Assembly: GCA_949987705.1 (NCBI GenBank)
Contig: OX465281.1
Location: forward strand, 171,320,516-171,384,515
Source: Thereva unica
Lineage: Eukaryota; Arthropoda; Insecta; Diptera; Therevidae
Direction of reading: 5' to 3'
Length of the DNA: 64,000 nucleotides
Below the pieces are notes generated by a model. That model was given only the letters and a program-made list of their open reading frames with translations, ran no database searches and was not told the DNA's origin. Shown here piece by piece: positions 1 to 10,679 of this stretch. A program made the translations under genes and the position numbers. How positions within the stretch are numbered: position 1 is the stretch's first letter; each line of letters starts with the position of its first letter.

Positions 1-330
1 AATTCGCTTACCGTGCGCTTCTCACGCGGCAAGTTGCGCTAGGTTATCTTCGGGTGGGTCAGGTTACGTTCCCCCCGTGGGTGTCTATGCCTTTAGATAT
101 ATGAAAGAAGAAAAAACTAGCCCCTTAGAAGGTTTGATAACCCAATTCCCATACGGATACCGGCGCATTTTTCGCTTTGCTTTGGTTTTTAATGTTTTTC
201 AAATGTGGGAAATATCAGCGAAGTTTTTCAATGAAAATTATCTTGGGGTGGTTCAAATTTTGTCTGGGCCGTTTCCGTTAAAATTTAAATGTGGAACTTA
301 TGGAAAATTTATATTTTTTGGATAATTTAA
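1..330. other. Gene-free flank beside the errantivirus-like element
   Basis: No convincing coding region. The first 70 bases are G+T-rich with GGTTA-like steps; the rest is AT-rich. The stretch lies beyond the purine-rich tract that follows env on the minus strand, where a 3' LTR is expected. I could not match it to the putative 5' LTR remnant near 10540-10665, so it may be a truncated or diverged LTR or plain flanking DNA. Confidence 0.4.
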
Positions 331-343
331 TAAATTTTCCCTT

Positions 344-1547
344 CTAGGATTTTTTTTTACATAACAGGTACAGGAACTGCAATTTTGTAGTTTCTGGTCC
401 TGGAGCGGCTGGTGGTATGCTAAAGGTGCGTTTTCTTAGCTTATAGGCGACGTAGGCTAGAACATTGATCAACAGGATGACTTGGACGGCTATTAGAGTA
501 AAGATGATGAAAGTTTTCGACTCCGTCTTGGCTTCGAGGAACTCGATCTGTTTCATATTTTGGATGTTGTACATTTGTAGTTTTTGCAGGGTTATGTTCC
601 TTTGGGTTGTGGTGAAGTTGATTTGGTTGAACAGGATCGGGTGGATTGTCATTTCGTCCCAATGTTTTTTTGGATGGCTTCCATAAGAGATCCCGTTTAT
701 TTGGACCTCGCAGTTTTAGAAGTGTAAAAGACCGTTTCCTATGATGGTTTTTGGGCTAAAATGAGTAGAGTTTATATCTGTTTCTGTAACATTAATAAAA
801 AGAATGTAATTGGGCTCCGGTTGATAGATTTCGGGTGACTGGTCAACTTCTGTTAGTTCGCACTCGGCTGGAATGTTCTGAATTATATCAAGAACGCATT
901 TGGAGTTCCTGGAGTTGCGGCCTTGTGCAGTAGAATACCTCTTCCCTTTCTGGGCATTTTTCATCGAAAAATTGAATATCTTGATGGTTTAGGGTGATAT
1001 AAGGTTTGGTTAGGATTTTTTCGGAATTTTGTATTGGGATCGGGATCAAATGAAAGAATGAATAAGTTTTATTTTGCACGATAGGAATTCGGATGTTAAA
1101 TATGAGGTTTGTGCCGTTAAGGTATGCCTGTAAGCCTAGTAATTCATATATGTGTTCTATTGATTTAATGTTTATCATTTCGTTTTTAAGTATTTTAAAT
1201 ATTTCTATAAGCTCGTCCGGGTTTAATATTTGTTTTGAAATTATGTTAAGTTTTGCGAATAGTATCGCTTCGGCTAGATTTGTTAGATGATTATGTAAAA
1301 TTCCTATGTTGTAGTTTACCTGATTCAGATATTGAAATTGTTGAAGGAGAAAGTGTTCTTTCTTTATGTGATTATTAAGGGAATTTTGATTTTGTTTTAA
1401 ATAATCACTTATTCTGTTTTGTTGGGCATTAATATGATTGGTTATGTTTTCAAATCTCTCGTTCATACTATTATTAATTACAACTTGTTGATTAATTTCG
1501 CTTTGTAATTTCGATTGATTGGATGTTATAGCTTCAATTTGATTACA
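344..1547 (-). pseudogene. env: env-like gene, C-terminal part with transmembrane anchor (broken)
   Basis: This is the distal part of an errantivirus envelope-like (F-type) glycoprotein gene. The main open segment (888-1466) is Asn/Ile-rich, as expected for the coiled ectodomain. Further on, a frameshift near 890-905 and a TAA at 716-718 interrupt it. The last segment (to 344) has a hydrophobic run of about 20 residues rich in Ile, Leu and Val, then a basic KLRKR patch: a membrane anchor with a short cytoplasmic tail. The N-terminal part lies at 3808-4171, beyond an inserted transposon. No functional envelope can come from this copy. Confidence 0.75.
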
Positions 1548-1555
1548 CAGGCCTG
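1548..1555. repeat. 8-bp target-site duplication, left copy
   Basis: CAGGCCTG, repeated at 3800-3807. Its placement keeps env in frame when one copy is kept. Confidence 0.65.
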
Positions 1556-1873
1556 CGATGGTTTTCCCCTAAAAAAATTGAGTAATAATTTCCGTTGGTA
1601 AAAGTTAGTTAACTCTGAAAAAAATATTTAAAAAATTCTATCACGCCAATTTTCTCAGAAAAAGGGGTTTTTCAAATTTCTTAGTATTACTAGAGTTAAC
1701 GTCCAATTCCTTTGTTAGCGGTATGGTTTAATAGTACTTTTAACATTTAAATATTCATCTACCCTCACTAGTCGTTGTCTATCTTGATTGTGAGTATTTT
1801 AGAGATTGGTGTGTCGACTGTGCTAGTATATTTTTGTGATTTTTGTGTGGCTAAAGTAAAAAAAGCGTTACAA

Positions 1874-3595
1874 ATGGCTCCTCGAAAATGTGTTAATTCT
1901 CCAGATAACTTCTGCTGTATATGTGGAAATTATGTAATACGGAAACAACAACAAACTATTTCTAAATCTATCGAACAGCTGTATGAAAGATATTTTAAAA
2001 TTAAGATAAAAAACAAAGACAAGAAATGGGTGCCTCATAAAATGTGTTCAACTTGTGTACGTGAACTTCGTAAATTTTCAAACGGAAAAACACATTCTTT
2101 TAGTTTGAAGACTCCAATGATTTGGATGGAACCACAAAATCATATCGACGATTGCTTCTTTTGCTGTTCACACATAAAAGGATTCAATGCTAAAAATAAA
2201 AAAGAAGTAACTTATACCAATGTTCGTTCTGTGATTTTACCTACCTACAAATATCCCGATGACCAAGAGTTATACCATACTGCCGGCTCATCATTAGCAC
2301 ATGTTCCAGAGGCTATAGAATACACTTCAGACTCTGACGATGAGTGCAACGAAATACCTCAACTATTTTCTCAATGTGAATTGAATGATTTAATAAGAGA
2401 TCTCAATCTTCCGAAAGATGCCGCGGAATTACTCGGCTCAAGATTAAAAGAAAAAAACTTGCTAGGACCTAAAACGAGCTTTCATTGGTATAGGGTGACT
2501 CCTGAGCTTATCACTGCCACATAAAACAAAAAAAAAAGTAAGAGAGAAAAGCAGTTTCTTCCATATTTTGCACAAGAAGAATATTTAGTTTATTGTTGTG
2601 ATGTGCCTGGCCTACTCAAGTTGTTTGATGTAGAGCACAATCCAAATGATTGGAGGCTTTTCATAGATTCTTCGAAACGAAGTCTTAAAGCTGTGTTACT
2701 ACACAATGGTAACAAATTCGCTTCTTTACCTGTCGGACATTCCATTCATTTGAAAGAATGTTATGAAAATATAAACTTTGTCTTAAAAAAAATAAACTAC
2801 TCCGATAATGGATGGACTATATGCGGTGATCTAAAGATATTGACAATGATTCTGGGTCAGCAAGCAGGGTATACAAAATACCCCTGCTTCCTGTGTGAGT
2901 GGGAGAGTAGAAATAGAGCACAACATTGGATCAAAAAAGATTGGCCACAGAGAGCAGTATTAAGCCCTGGGAGTAAAAATGTTGTACGAGAGGCGCTAGT
3001 TGATCGCTCTAAAATTCTGCTACCTCCACTTCACATTAAATTAGGAATTATGAAGCAATTTGTAAAGGCACTACCTAAAGACGGTCCTTGTTTCAAATAC
3101 TTATATGATAAATTTAAGAATTTATCAGAAGCAAAGATCAAAGAAGGTATTTTTGTTGGCCCTGACATAAGGAAGTTAATGCAAGATGCTAACTTTGAAA
3201 AAACTATGAATAAAACCGAAGAGCTCGCTTGGAAATCATTTAAAGAGGTCGTGACACATTTTTTAGGAAACAGAAAAAGCCCTGATTATGAAAATATAGT
3301 CAACAGCATGCTTTATAATTTCAATAAACTGGGTTGTAATATGAGTATAAAGTTGCATTTTCTGCAATCTCATATTGACTTCTTTCCAGGGAACCTTGGT
3401 GCTGTAAGTGAAGAGCAGGGAGAGCGATTTCACCAAGACATTAAGGTTATAGAAAACAGATTTCAAGGAAGGTGGGACGTTAGCATGCGGGCATACTATT
3501 GCTGGATGTTAAAGAGAGATGAACCAAATCGAATCTACAAGAGAAAAATATTGAACAGGAGTTTTAAAGAAAACAGAAAAAGATATCATAAATGA
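1874..3595 (+). pseudogene. Transposase-like protein of an unnamed arthropod family, one nonsense codon
   Basis: From the first ATG (1874) one frame runs to 3595, interrupted only by TAA at 2522-2524; the same frame continues after it, so this looks like a single mutated ORF of about 570 codons. The N-terminal 100 residues hold two Cys/His clusters (CCICGNYV, MCSTCVREL, DDCFFCCSHIKG), probably a DNA-binding zinc domain. The C-terminal half has the repeatedly seen motifs LFIDSSKRSLKAVLLHNG, GDLKILTMILGQQ with a nearby CFLCEW, and EEQGERFHQDI. Acidic residues in these three blocks could form a DDE/D RNase H-like active site; that is inference. I recall similar proteins being common as uncharacterised arthropod ORFs but cannot name the superfamily. 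Confidence 0.7.
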
Positions 3596-3799
3596 TCTTG
3601 ATTTAGGAATGTAATTTCTTAAGTCTTGTTTAAAACTAATGCTATTAATTTTGTAACTAAACTGTAAATATGCATTTCTTCATTTAAAATAAATCTCGAT
3701 GTGCTATTAACAAACCAGCGGTGTATTTTAATTTTACATACCTAATTAATTAACGAAAAAACATAATTATTTGAAGGGGAAAATAAAAGTTGTATTTCG
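3596..3799 (+). other. 3' untranslated end of the env-inserted transposon
   Basis: AT-rich tail with an AATAAA-like signal near 3689, ending in a pyrimidine/purine block and the right terminus. No ORF. Confidence 0.5.
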
Positions 3800-3807
3800 C
3801 AGGCCTG

Positions 3808-4171
3808 TGTTATTTAAGCGTACGGCATCGGAAGCATCCATGTTACCCGTTATGAACTTTATTGCTGTACCTAATCCATTTATTATTCCTCTTCTAGATC
3901 TAGTCTTAGGGAGTAGTGCATATAACTTAAGTTTTAATTCATCTATTCTAACTTTGGTTGTCGTCACTGTGCTCTGTAGTTCGTCCGTATTGTTAAAGTG
4001 GTTTAATGCGTCTTGTATTGTCGCTATTGTCTGTTCATAAGTCTGCAGTCTTACAATATGAATTAAGTTACTGTATCCTTCTATTAGTCTTGCGTTGCCT
4101 AGTTTTAGAGGTAAAAGTCCTAGGTTGTTTCGTAGGTCATGTATTTCAAGTTTCTGTCCGTGGGTAGTCAT
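3808..4171 (-). pseudogene. env: env-like gene, N-terminal part with furin-like site
   Basis: The upstream part of the envelope-like gene on the minus strand. It contains a basic RSRR cleavage-like site followed by a Gly-rich hydrophobic stretch (GIINGLG), the signature of the F-type fusion peptide in errantivirus Env. It begins at or upstream of 4171 and overlaps the end of pol by 26 bases. No signal peptide is visible, so the natural start may be supplied by splicing. The transposon at 1556-3799 interrupts it after the fusion-peptide region. Confidence 0.75.
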
Positions 4172-5651
4172 TGTTAACCTGAAATTTACGTTTTGTCTTT
4201 AGTCTAGTCTTATGGATTTTTTGATTCTTATGTGTTACTATTGTTACTTTGTTATTTGTTTTAATTTTCTGTTTGCTAAATCTAGGTGTAATTTTATTTC
4301 TTCTACATTCTTTTCTGTAGACTAACTCATTTTCTTTAAACTCAATTGGGTCTACCCTGGATTTATTTAATTTTTCAATATTTTTATTAACTAGTCTTTC
4401 TACGTGTTCTTTAACTAATGGGTATAATTCCTTTTGAAACAGATTTAGTTTTTTAAGATATTCATGTTCAGAGTTGAAATTTATTTTTTCATTGAATTTG
4501 GAGGTTCTTCCGTAGAATAATTCGTAGGGAGTGTACTGGGTGGTTGAATGAATAGCGTTGTTGTAGGTAGTTAGAGTTTCTGTTAGAATCTCTTCATGGT
4601 CGTATTCATGCCGTTTTTCTTTGTACTTCTCGAGAATTATTCGGTAGATTTCTGTGAGTGTGGAGTGAAGTCTTTCGACTGGAGAGTTACTAGAAGTTTG
4701 TTGGAAGGATGTAAGGTGTAGTATTATATTATATTGGATGCAGAAATCTTTAAAAATGTTCGAAGTAAATTCAGATCCTTGATCTGCTACTAATTTTGAA
4801 GGTATGCCATGAAGACTTACGAAGTGTTTGATACTCTTGAATACGTTAAGACTTGTTCGAGCTGCTAATGTATAGGCTGCCGCGAACTTTGAAAATTTAT
4901 CTATTAGGGTGAGGATTTGATTACCGTTGATAGTATAAATGTCGATGTGGATGATGTCCAAAGGCTTTAGGGGTTGTTCGGTCTTTTCAAATTTCAATTT
5001 TGGTGGATGTCGATCGTATTTGAATCTGTGGCAGGTTTCACAGTTGTTTATTATTTGAACTATCTTGTTTTTCATGAACGGGAAAAAGTACTGTCTCTTC
5101 AAATGTCTCAAAGTTTCGTTTATACCTGGGTGGTTATTGTTAATATGGTATTCATTTATAAGTCGTTCTTGTTCGTCATTGTCCGTAATGTCAGTTAATG
5201 TCTCCGTACATCGTATTAACTTGAAGATCTTACTGTTTGAGAAATATTTGGAATATATGGTTTGAATGATCTTGAAGGTATCATTGTCTGAGTAGATTGC
5301 TGATAATTTATTAGGTGCTAGGTATTCTTTAAAAATTTGGGTGATCTTTTCCTCTGTGAATTCCGCAGCGCGAAATGTACGACGTTGTTTGTTTCGAAAT
5401 ATTACTTCTAGGGACATTGGGGGTTTTGCATCTGTTTTGATCAATATTATCTGAAGATTAAACTCGTTCAAGGGTCGTTCGGAGATTGGAATGCCATCGT
5501 CCATGTTTTCCGTAGCAGTGTGAATCGTGGCATCTGTATCGTCTTCTGAAGGTTGTTTGCTCTCTTCAATATTAATTTCTGCAGCTTTGTTGCTGCTAGA
5601 ATTTGGTTGCATCCTGCTAAGCGCATCTGCGTTGGAGTTTTGGCTGCCCTT
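4146..5651 (-). pseudogene. pol: pol: integrase region of the errantivirus-like element
   Basis: Minus-strand open segment. In order it has the zinc-binding HHCC module (H and H in EYHINNNHPG; CETCHRF), the catalytic core with HIDIY, VADQGSEF and the SPVERLH glutamate block, and a basic C-terminal tail. Together these give the DDE triad of a Ty3/gypsy integrase. The first stretch (to about 5612) is acidic linker. The segment is separated from the RNase H domain by one TAA near 5652. Apart from that stop, the catalytic residues I can see are intact. Confidence 0.85.
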
Positions 5652-6128
5652 TTAATATACTACCTCGTAGTCAAACTCTTCCAGTTTGAGTCGCCATCTG
5701 ATCGGTTTTGAGTTTTGTTCTTTAAAACTCATGAGGTAGGTTAAGGGTTTATGGTCTGTTACGATTTTAAATTTTCGGCCGTACAGATAAGGCCTGAAAT
5801 ACTTTATGGCCCATACAATGGCCAGAAGTTCCTTTACCACTGTTGAATAGTTTACTTCCGAGTCAGTCAACGTTCGGCTCGCGTAACAGATTGGTTTGTC
5901 GCTTTCAATTGGGCCCTGTGATAGAACGGCTCCAATTGCAACGTTGCTTGCGTCAGTTGTTAAGATGAATGGCTTCGAAAAATCCGGATATTGTAATATT
6001 GGATCATTCATTAAGCGGTGTTTGCAAGCTTGAAATGCCCTGAGATAGTTTTGGTCGACGTTTATTTTCCTTCCCTTCTTCAAACATTGGGTAAGGGGTT
6101 TAGTTATATTCGTAAAATCTTTAATAAA
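5652..6128 (-). pseudogene. pol: pol: RNase H region
   Basis: Minus-strand fragment downstream of the reverse transcriptase. It has the RNase H opening TTDASNVAIGAVLSQ, the block SEVNYSTVVKELLAIVWA and the TDHKPLTYL motif. The reading starts at the MITE boundary (6128), continuing the RT frame found at 7212. It ends at an in-frame TAA where a lysine codon is expected by comparison with related elements. It is broken only by the insertion and this stop. Confidence 0.85.
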
Positions 6129-7211
6129 GGAGGTGGGTCAAAATTGCCCCAGGCCCGGCGCAAAAGAAAAGTATCTCAGATTATCGGCTATAATAAGTAT
6201 TGAATTTCTGTATAGTTGTTATATCCCGTAACTGTGGCTAAGGTGTTAATAATGCTATTTCTTTTTATTCGGGCGAAATGACTAATTAACCCTGTATTTT
6301 TGTAACGTCACCACATATCTTCATGAATAAGGTATCAGTGCACGCAGAATACTCCCACCTATCTAAAATTGTTAAAACGACGGTACCACAGTACCAACTT
6401 CCAGAGTTATGAGTCGTCAAAGTCAAAATTTTGTTTTTTTTAACAAAAATGTCACTTTCAACCACCTTTTTCTCCAAAATATTCATAGTCAACTAATGTT
6501 TTTTTTCTCAGAATAAGAAAGCTTGGAGTTTTTCCTATGAATAATGTCCAGACAATTTTTATGCTACGGCCTTTACTTTCGAAGTTATAAGCAATTTTAA
6601 TACTAAAATTGGCGTTATTTCGCACTTTTTTAGTACACTTTTTCCTAAGCTTATGTCGAAAAGCACTAAGAGAAAAAAAGTCAAAGTCAAAATTGCTTGC
6701 AATTTCCGCAAATAAGGCCAGTTTTAGCATTTAAATTGCTTATAACTTCGAAAGTAAAGGCCGTAGCATAAAAATTGTTTGGACATTATTCAAAGGAAAA
6801 ACTTCAAGCTTTCTTATTCTGAGAAAAAAAACATTAGTTGACCATGAATATTTTGGAAAAAAAGGTGGTTGAAAGTGACATTTTTGTTAAAAAAAACAAA
6901 ATTTTGACTTTGACGACTCATAACTCTGGAAGTTGGTACTGTGGTACCGTAGTTTTTACAATTTTAGATAGGTGGGAGTATTCTGCGTGCACTGATACCT
7001 TATTCATGAAGATATGTGGTGGCGTTACAAAAATACAGGGTTAATTAGTCATTTCGCCCGATAAAAAGAAATAGCATTATTAACACCTTAGCCACAGTTA
7101 CGGGATATAACAACTATACAGAAATTCAATACTTATTATAGCCGATAATCTGAGATACTTTTCTTTTGCGCCGGGCCTGGGGTAATTTTGTATGGGCTGT
7201 GACCCACCTCC
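6129..7211. mobile_element. Foldback MITE with ~480-bp inverted repeats, inserted between AAA and TTT
   Basis: About 480 bp from 6129 recur inverted to 7211, leaving roughly 115 bp of spacer near 6610-6725. The ends are GGAGGTGGGTCA and its complement. The flanks are AAA on the left and TTT on the right, and the pol reading frame continues directly across AAA|TTT, so no target-site duplication was made. That pattern is what was reported for Spy elements (PIF/ISL2EU-related), which insert inside AAATTT. Family assignment is inference. It encodes no transposase; its matching ORFs on opposite strands are palindrome artefacts. Confidence 0.8.
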
Positions 7212-8045
7212 TTTGCGGTAATAACCAAGTAGTCCGAGGAAGCTTTTAATCTCTCTTTGTGTTTTTGGAAGTGGGAATTCCTTTATGGCTCTGATTTTCT
7301 CGGGGTTTGGTTTAACACCATCAGTGGACACAATACGCCCGAGAAAGGCGATTTCTTTGTGCAAGAATTCGTATTTGTCCATCTGGACCTTGAGGTTTGC
7401 TTCTCGAAGTTTGTTGAAGACTTTTCTTAGGTTTTCTCCGTGCTCTTGGAGCGAAGTGGAGAAGATGATGATATCATCTAAATATACTAGACAAATTTTG
7501 CCCTGTAGCTCTTTGAGGATGTTGTCCATGACGCGTTGGAAGGTGGACGGGGCATTTTTCAACCGGAAGGGCATACGTGCGTATTCAAAATGACCACCTT
7601 CTACAGTGAAGGCTGTTTTCTGCATGTCCCGTGGATCCATCTCAATCTGGTGGAATCCACTCGCAAGATCGAGAGTACTGAAGTATAAACTTTTGCCTAG
7701 CTTGTCTAATATTTCTGTAATATTAGGAATAGGGTAACGATCGCTAATCGTTTTTTCATTAAGCTTGCGGTAATCAATTACCAGTCTCCATTTTTGTTTC
7801 CCACTCGCGTCCTTTTTCTTTGGGACTATCCATACTGGAGAACTCCAAGGAGAATACCTTGGTTTTATAATCCCTTGGTCCAGCATGTCACTAATTTGTC
7901 GTCGCACTTCCTCTTTGTGGACGTATGGATATCTATAGGATTTCGTATAGATAGGAATGTCGTCTGTGGTTAATATTCGGTGTTTAATTTGATTAGTGAA
8001 AGTTTTTGGTTCTCGCGGAAGAATATATCGTCGTATTCTTGACAT
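7212..8045 (-). pseudogene. pol: pol: reverse transcriptase region
   Basis: Minus-strand RT palm and fingers of Ty3/gypsy type: [14 protein letters not shown], the catalytic [13 protein letters not shown], the primer-grip-side block FEYARMPF and the active site VYLDDIIIF, then [10 protein letters not shown] at the MITE edge. The frame overlaps the protease frame over 7970-8045, and the conserved protein path must change frame near 7990-8000, so an indel has split pol. RT catalytic aspartates are present. Confidence 0.88.
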
Positions 8046-8830
8046 ATGTGGAAAAGAAGATCTCGTTCTTCTTTGTTTAGATGAGAAGAACGAAGTTTAT
8101 GGGTGACATCTTCGGGAGTTACAGGATTTTTGTTATCTGGACAATTTATATTAAAAGAATTGACTTCAACATATTTATTTGTTATAGGTTCTACCTTCAA
8201 CGGTTGGTATAAGAACACCTCTTGTTCCAGGTTCGATGAATTAACTAATTCAACAAGGCTGTACCAGGCTGTGGATCGGTAGATTCCTTCAGGGATATAG
8301 ACACCTGGTTTTACTAAGGTGTTTTTAATGAGAATATCTCCGTTTTCACTATCAACTGGAATTTTTGCTATTAATTTGGATAACGGGGGAATTATAAATT
8401 TTTGCGACATTAAATTTGGCTTGAATTTAAGGGGAATGGAAATATTCTTTGTTACCAGTAAATCGTTTACTAAGTCTACTTTAGCGCCTAACGACCTTGG
8501 TGTGTCGAGTCCTAGCAATCCATCAAAATAACCGTGAAACTTGAATATTAGGAACGTACTTGTTCCAGGTTGTTTGAATTCGCAAAAATTTGGTAATGTG
8601 ATTTGTTTGTCTAATGTATATCGGTTTAATACGGTGATAATAACTGTAGGTTTTACGCTTGCTAAATCATCTGGGTGAACATATTCTGGGTTTAAAAATG
8701 AGTCTGAAGCTCCCGTATCTACTAAAAATTTGAGTGGTCGGCCAGATGGAAAGGAGATTTCAATATAGGGTAGAACAGATCCATGCGTGTTGATGTCTAT
8801 ATATCCGGTGGGTTCTGAGAGGCTTTCGGA
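7972..8830 (-). pseudogene. pol: pol: aspartic protease and linker
   Basis: The pol frame lies one base back (-1) from gag and is open from just inside the gag end down to 7972. The retropepsin motif LVDTGASDS lies near 8713-8735, followed by the usual flap-side and LLGLDTP segment. The N-terminal overlap with gag implies -1 frameshift expression, as in other errantiviruses. No ATG is needed. The downstream linker runs into a frameshift before the RT. Confidence 0.75.
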
Positions 8831-10059
8831 GAAAAATTTGAGTCATCTATTTCATAATTTTGCTCTTCTTCACTTGTAACTTCTGGGGTTTCGTCTCTCC
8901 ACTCATAGTCGTGAATTTGGTTAGCAATTTGTTGGTCGTAATAATAATCTAATTGTTGGTGGTTTGGTTCGAAATGAGGATCTGTGTCTGTTGCTGAGGC
9001 TACGTGTAATAGTTCCTTGCTAGTAAATTTAGGTGGACCGGTTGGACGGAAGAAATTGTTTTGTGGGTTAGTATTCTGCTGGTTCTGTGGATATCGATTT
9101 TGTCGGATATTGCTTGAACCTACATCCATGGGTTCGGGTTTGGGCAGATTTCTGTTGCTGGTTCCTTGGTTAAATTGCGACCTATGTTGGAAAAAGCTAT
9201 TTTGATGCTGTTGAGGTCTTTGAGTATAGTTATTGGGATTGATCGTTATTGGTCTATTGTTGAACATAGGGCGGAGTGTAGGGTAAGATAACCGGTTATT
9301 TGTTTGGGTAAAAGGGAGGAGTGTGCGATTATTTTGATACGCGGTAGTGTTTGCTGTTGGTCCTCTAAAGTGGGTTGGATTTGATGGAGTTTTAGAAAGA
9401 CTACTTAATTTTGTTTCATTGGAATATTTGGTAATAGAATTGTCATGTCTAGAGTATGATATGTTTTGTTCCTGAATACAATATGAGAAAGCTTTTGCTA
9501 AAGTATCCGGTTTCATCGCTCGGATAGTGGACCCAAGAGGCTCCTTAAGTCCCGATAAGAAGGCATTGAGACACATTGATGTATATAATTCCCGTTTTGC
9601 TGTAACTACGGTTCCGTTAGTTTCATGTATTTGGACGTGATTTGTCATGATGGCAAGAATTTCTATTATCTCACTGTAGAAACGTTCAACGCTTTTATTT
9701 TGTTGCTTTAGATCGTGAAGATCTTTAATTAACGAAGTTTCATTGCGTTTATCTGAATAATGGAGGATAAGATTTTGTTTGATTTGAAACCAATCCAACG
9801 GGGTACCGTACATATTCAATACCTCGTTGGCTGGGCCTTCAATTTTATTTCTAATTACTCGGAGCAGGAGCTTACCATATGGCGTTCCTTCCGTTACTAC
9901 AATTAACGATCTAATTTCCTCAACATTGTTCAGAAATTCATAAAGCAATCTAGGATTGCCCTCAAATTTCGCCAAATCTTTAATGACATCAGGTACTCGT
10001 AAAGAGTTAAAAATATCATTTGGAGTAAGCACTTGGTTGCCACCGGTGCCTGTAGCCAT
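8797..10059 (-). CDS. gag: gag of the errantivirus-like element
   Basis: About 420 codons from the first in-frame ATG (10059, MATGTGG...) to TAG at 8797. The N-terminal half has the Ty3/gypsy capsid pattern (FEGNPRLLYEFLNNVE, and later LHDLKQQNKSVERFYSEI). The C-terminal third is Gln/Asn/Pro-rich and positively charged with no CCHC knuckle, as in errantivirus Gag. The frame is also open a little upstream, with a TTG but no ATG. The ORF is intact although the rest of the element is dead. Confidence 0.8.
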   Translation of the reverse strand: MATGTGGNQVLTPNDIFNSLRVPDVIKDLAKFEGNPRLLYEFLNNVEEIRSLIVVTEGTPYGKLLLRVIRNKIEGPANEVLNMYGTPLDWFQIKQNLILHYSDKRNETSLIKDLHDLKQQNKSVERFYSEIIEILAIMTNHVQIHETNGTVVTAKRELYTSMCLNAFLSGLKEPLGSTIRAMKPDTLAKAFSYCIQEQNISYSRHDNSITKYSNETKLSSLSKTPSNPTHFRGPTANTTAYQNNRTLLPFTQTNNRLSYPTLRPMFNNRPITINPNNYTQRPQQHQNSFFQHRSQFNQGTSNRNLPKPEPMDVGSSNIRQNRYPQNQQNTNPQNNFFRPTGPPKFTSKELLHVASATDTDPHFEPNHQQLDYYYDQQIANQIHDYEWRDETPEVTSEEEQNYEIDDSNFSPKASQNPPDI

Positions 10060-10107
10060 GTTGCTATAATCACGATTGTTATTTTCGGAATTTGAAAACA
10101 CAAACAA

Positions 10108-10665
10108 ATCTAAATTTTCAGTTGAGACACTTTCTTCTTTAATAACACTTTCACTATCGGAATCACTTTCTACGTTGTTTAAATTATTTAACGAAAAAAA
10201 TTTCTTTAGTTTTTAATAAGGTTTAAATCTGTTACTAGTAGGTTTTTCTAACGGCATATATATATATTTATATTTAAATAAAATAAGGTAAATTATGGAT
10301 AGGATTTATGGAAAATATTCAAAATTCGACTTACATTAAAATTATCAGGGCGATCATAACTGGCAACGATGTTCCCTCGTTGAGTTGAAGTTGCCCTTGG
10401 TATCGATGTTCCCTCGATGAGATGGATTTCCACTTCGATGTTCCCTCGATGAGATGGGTTTCCACTTCGTATCGATATTCCCTCGATGATCAATTCAGTT
10501 CCTTCGGTCTAATCTTGCAGCGCCAATATTCTGTCGGCGGTTTCACACAGATTTTCTTGCACTTACTAGAACTTTAGAATTGTACTTAGAATCCGCGAAC
10601 TACTATGAAAACCGATAAACCGTCGGCACTAGCAATATCACGATTTAAGCAATAACGTCACTACT
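10108..10665 (-). other. Leader, short tandem repeats and LTR remnant
   Basis: Between gag and the next gene are AT-rich sequence and, at about 10368-10490, three to four imperfect copies of a ~32-48-bp unit around GATGTTCCCTCGATGAGATG. On the minus strand TGGCGCTGCAAG, near 10520-10535, could be a primer-binding site. The sequence beyond it up to about 10665 may be the remnant of an LTR; on the minus strand it starts AGTGACG, like known 17.6/297-type LTRs. The LTR assignment is tentative. Confidence 0.4.
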
Positions 10666-10679
10666 GGATCCTGGATATT

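Larger units (their letters stand above)
1556..3799 (+). mobile_element. DNA transposon with unclassified transposase, inserted in env
   Basis: A 2.24-kb unit sits inside env. It is flanked by two copies of the 8-bp sequence CAGGCCTG (1548-1555 and 3800-3807). Removing the unit and one 8-mer restores the env reading frame, which argues that the 8-mer is a target-site duplication. The termini share only CGA at the edge and a nearby TTTTCCCC block, so terminal inverted repeats are weak. CAGGCCTG is itself a palindrome, so it could instead belong to the inverted repeat. It encodes one long transposase-like ORF (1874-3595) in the opposite orientation to env. Confidence 0.75.
331..10660 (-). mobile_element. 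Decayed errantivirus-like Ty3/gypsy element with gag, pol and env
   Basis: Read on the minus strand, the order is leader, gag (10059-8797), protease, RT/RNase H, integrase (to 4146) and env (4171-344), the order of insect errantiviruses. Gag lacks zinc knuckles, as usual for that group. The copy is dead: a pol frameshift near 7990-8000, an in-frame stop near 5652, env frameshift and stop, and two DNA-transposon insertions (1556-3799 and 6129-7211). A purine-rich tract at about 331-355 (minus strand) fits a polypurine tract. LTR limits are uncertain. Confidence 0.85.

Noticed and set aside
1..330. 3' LTR of the errantivirus-like element
   Set aside because: Expected by position, but I could not match it to the putative 5' LTR remnant, so I left it unassigned.
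6286..7044. Two matching 68-codon ORFs on opposite strands
   Set aside because: They are the two arms of the foldback MITE, not duplicated genes.
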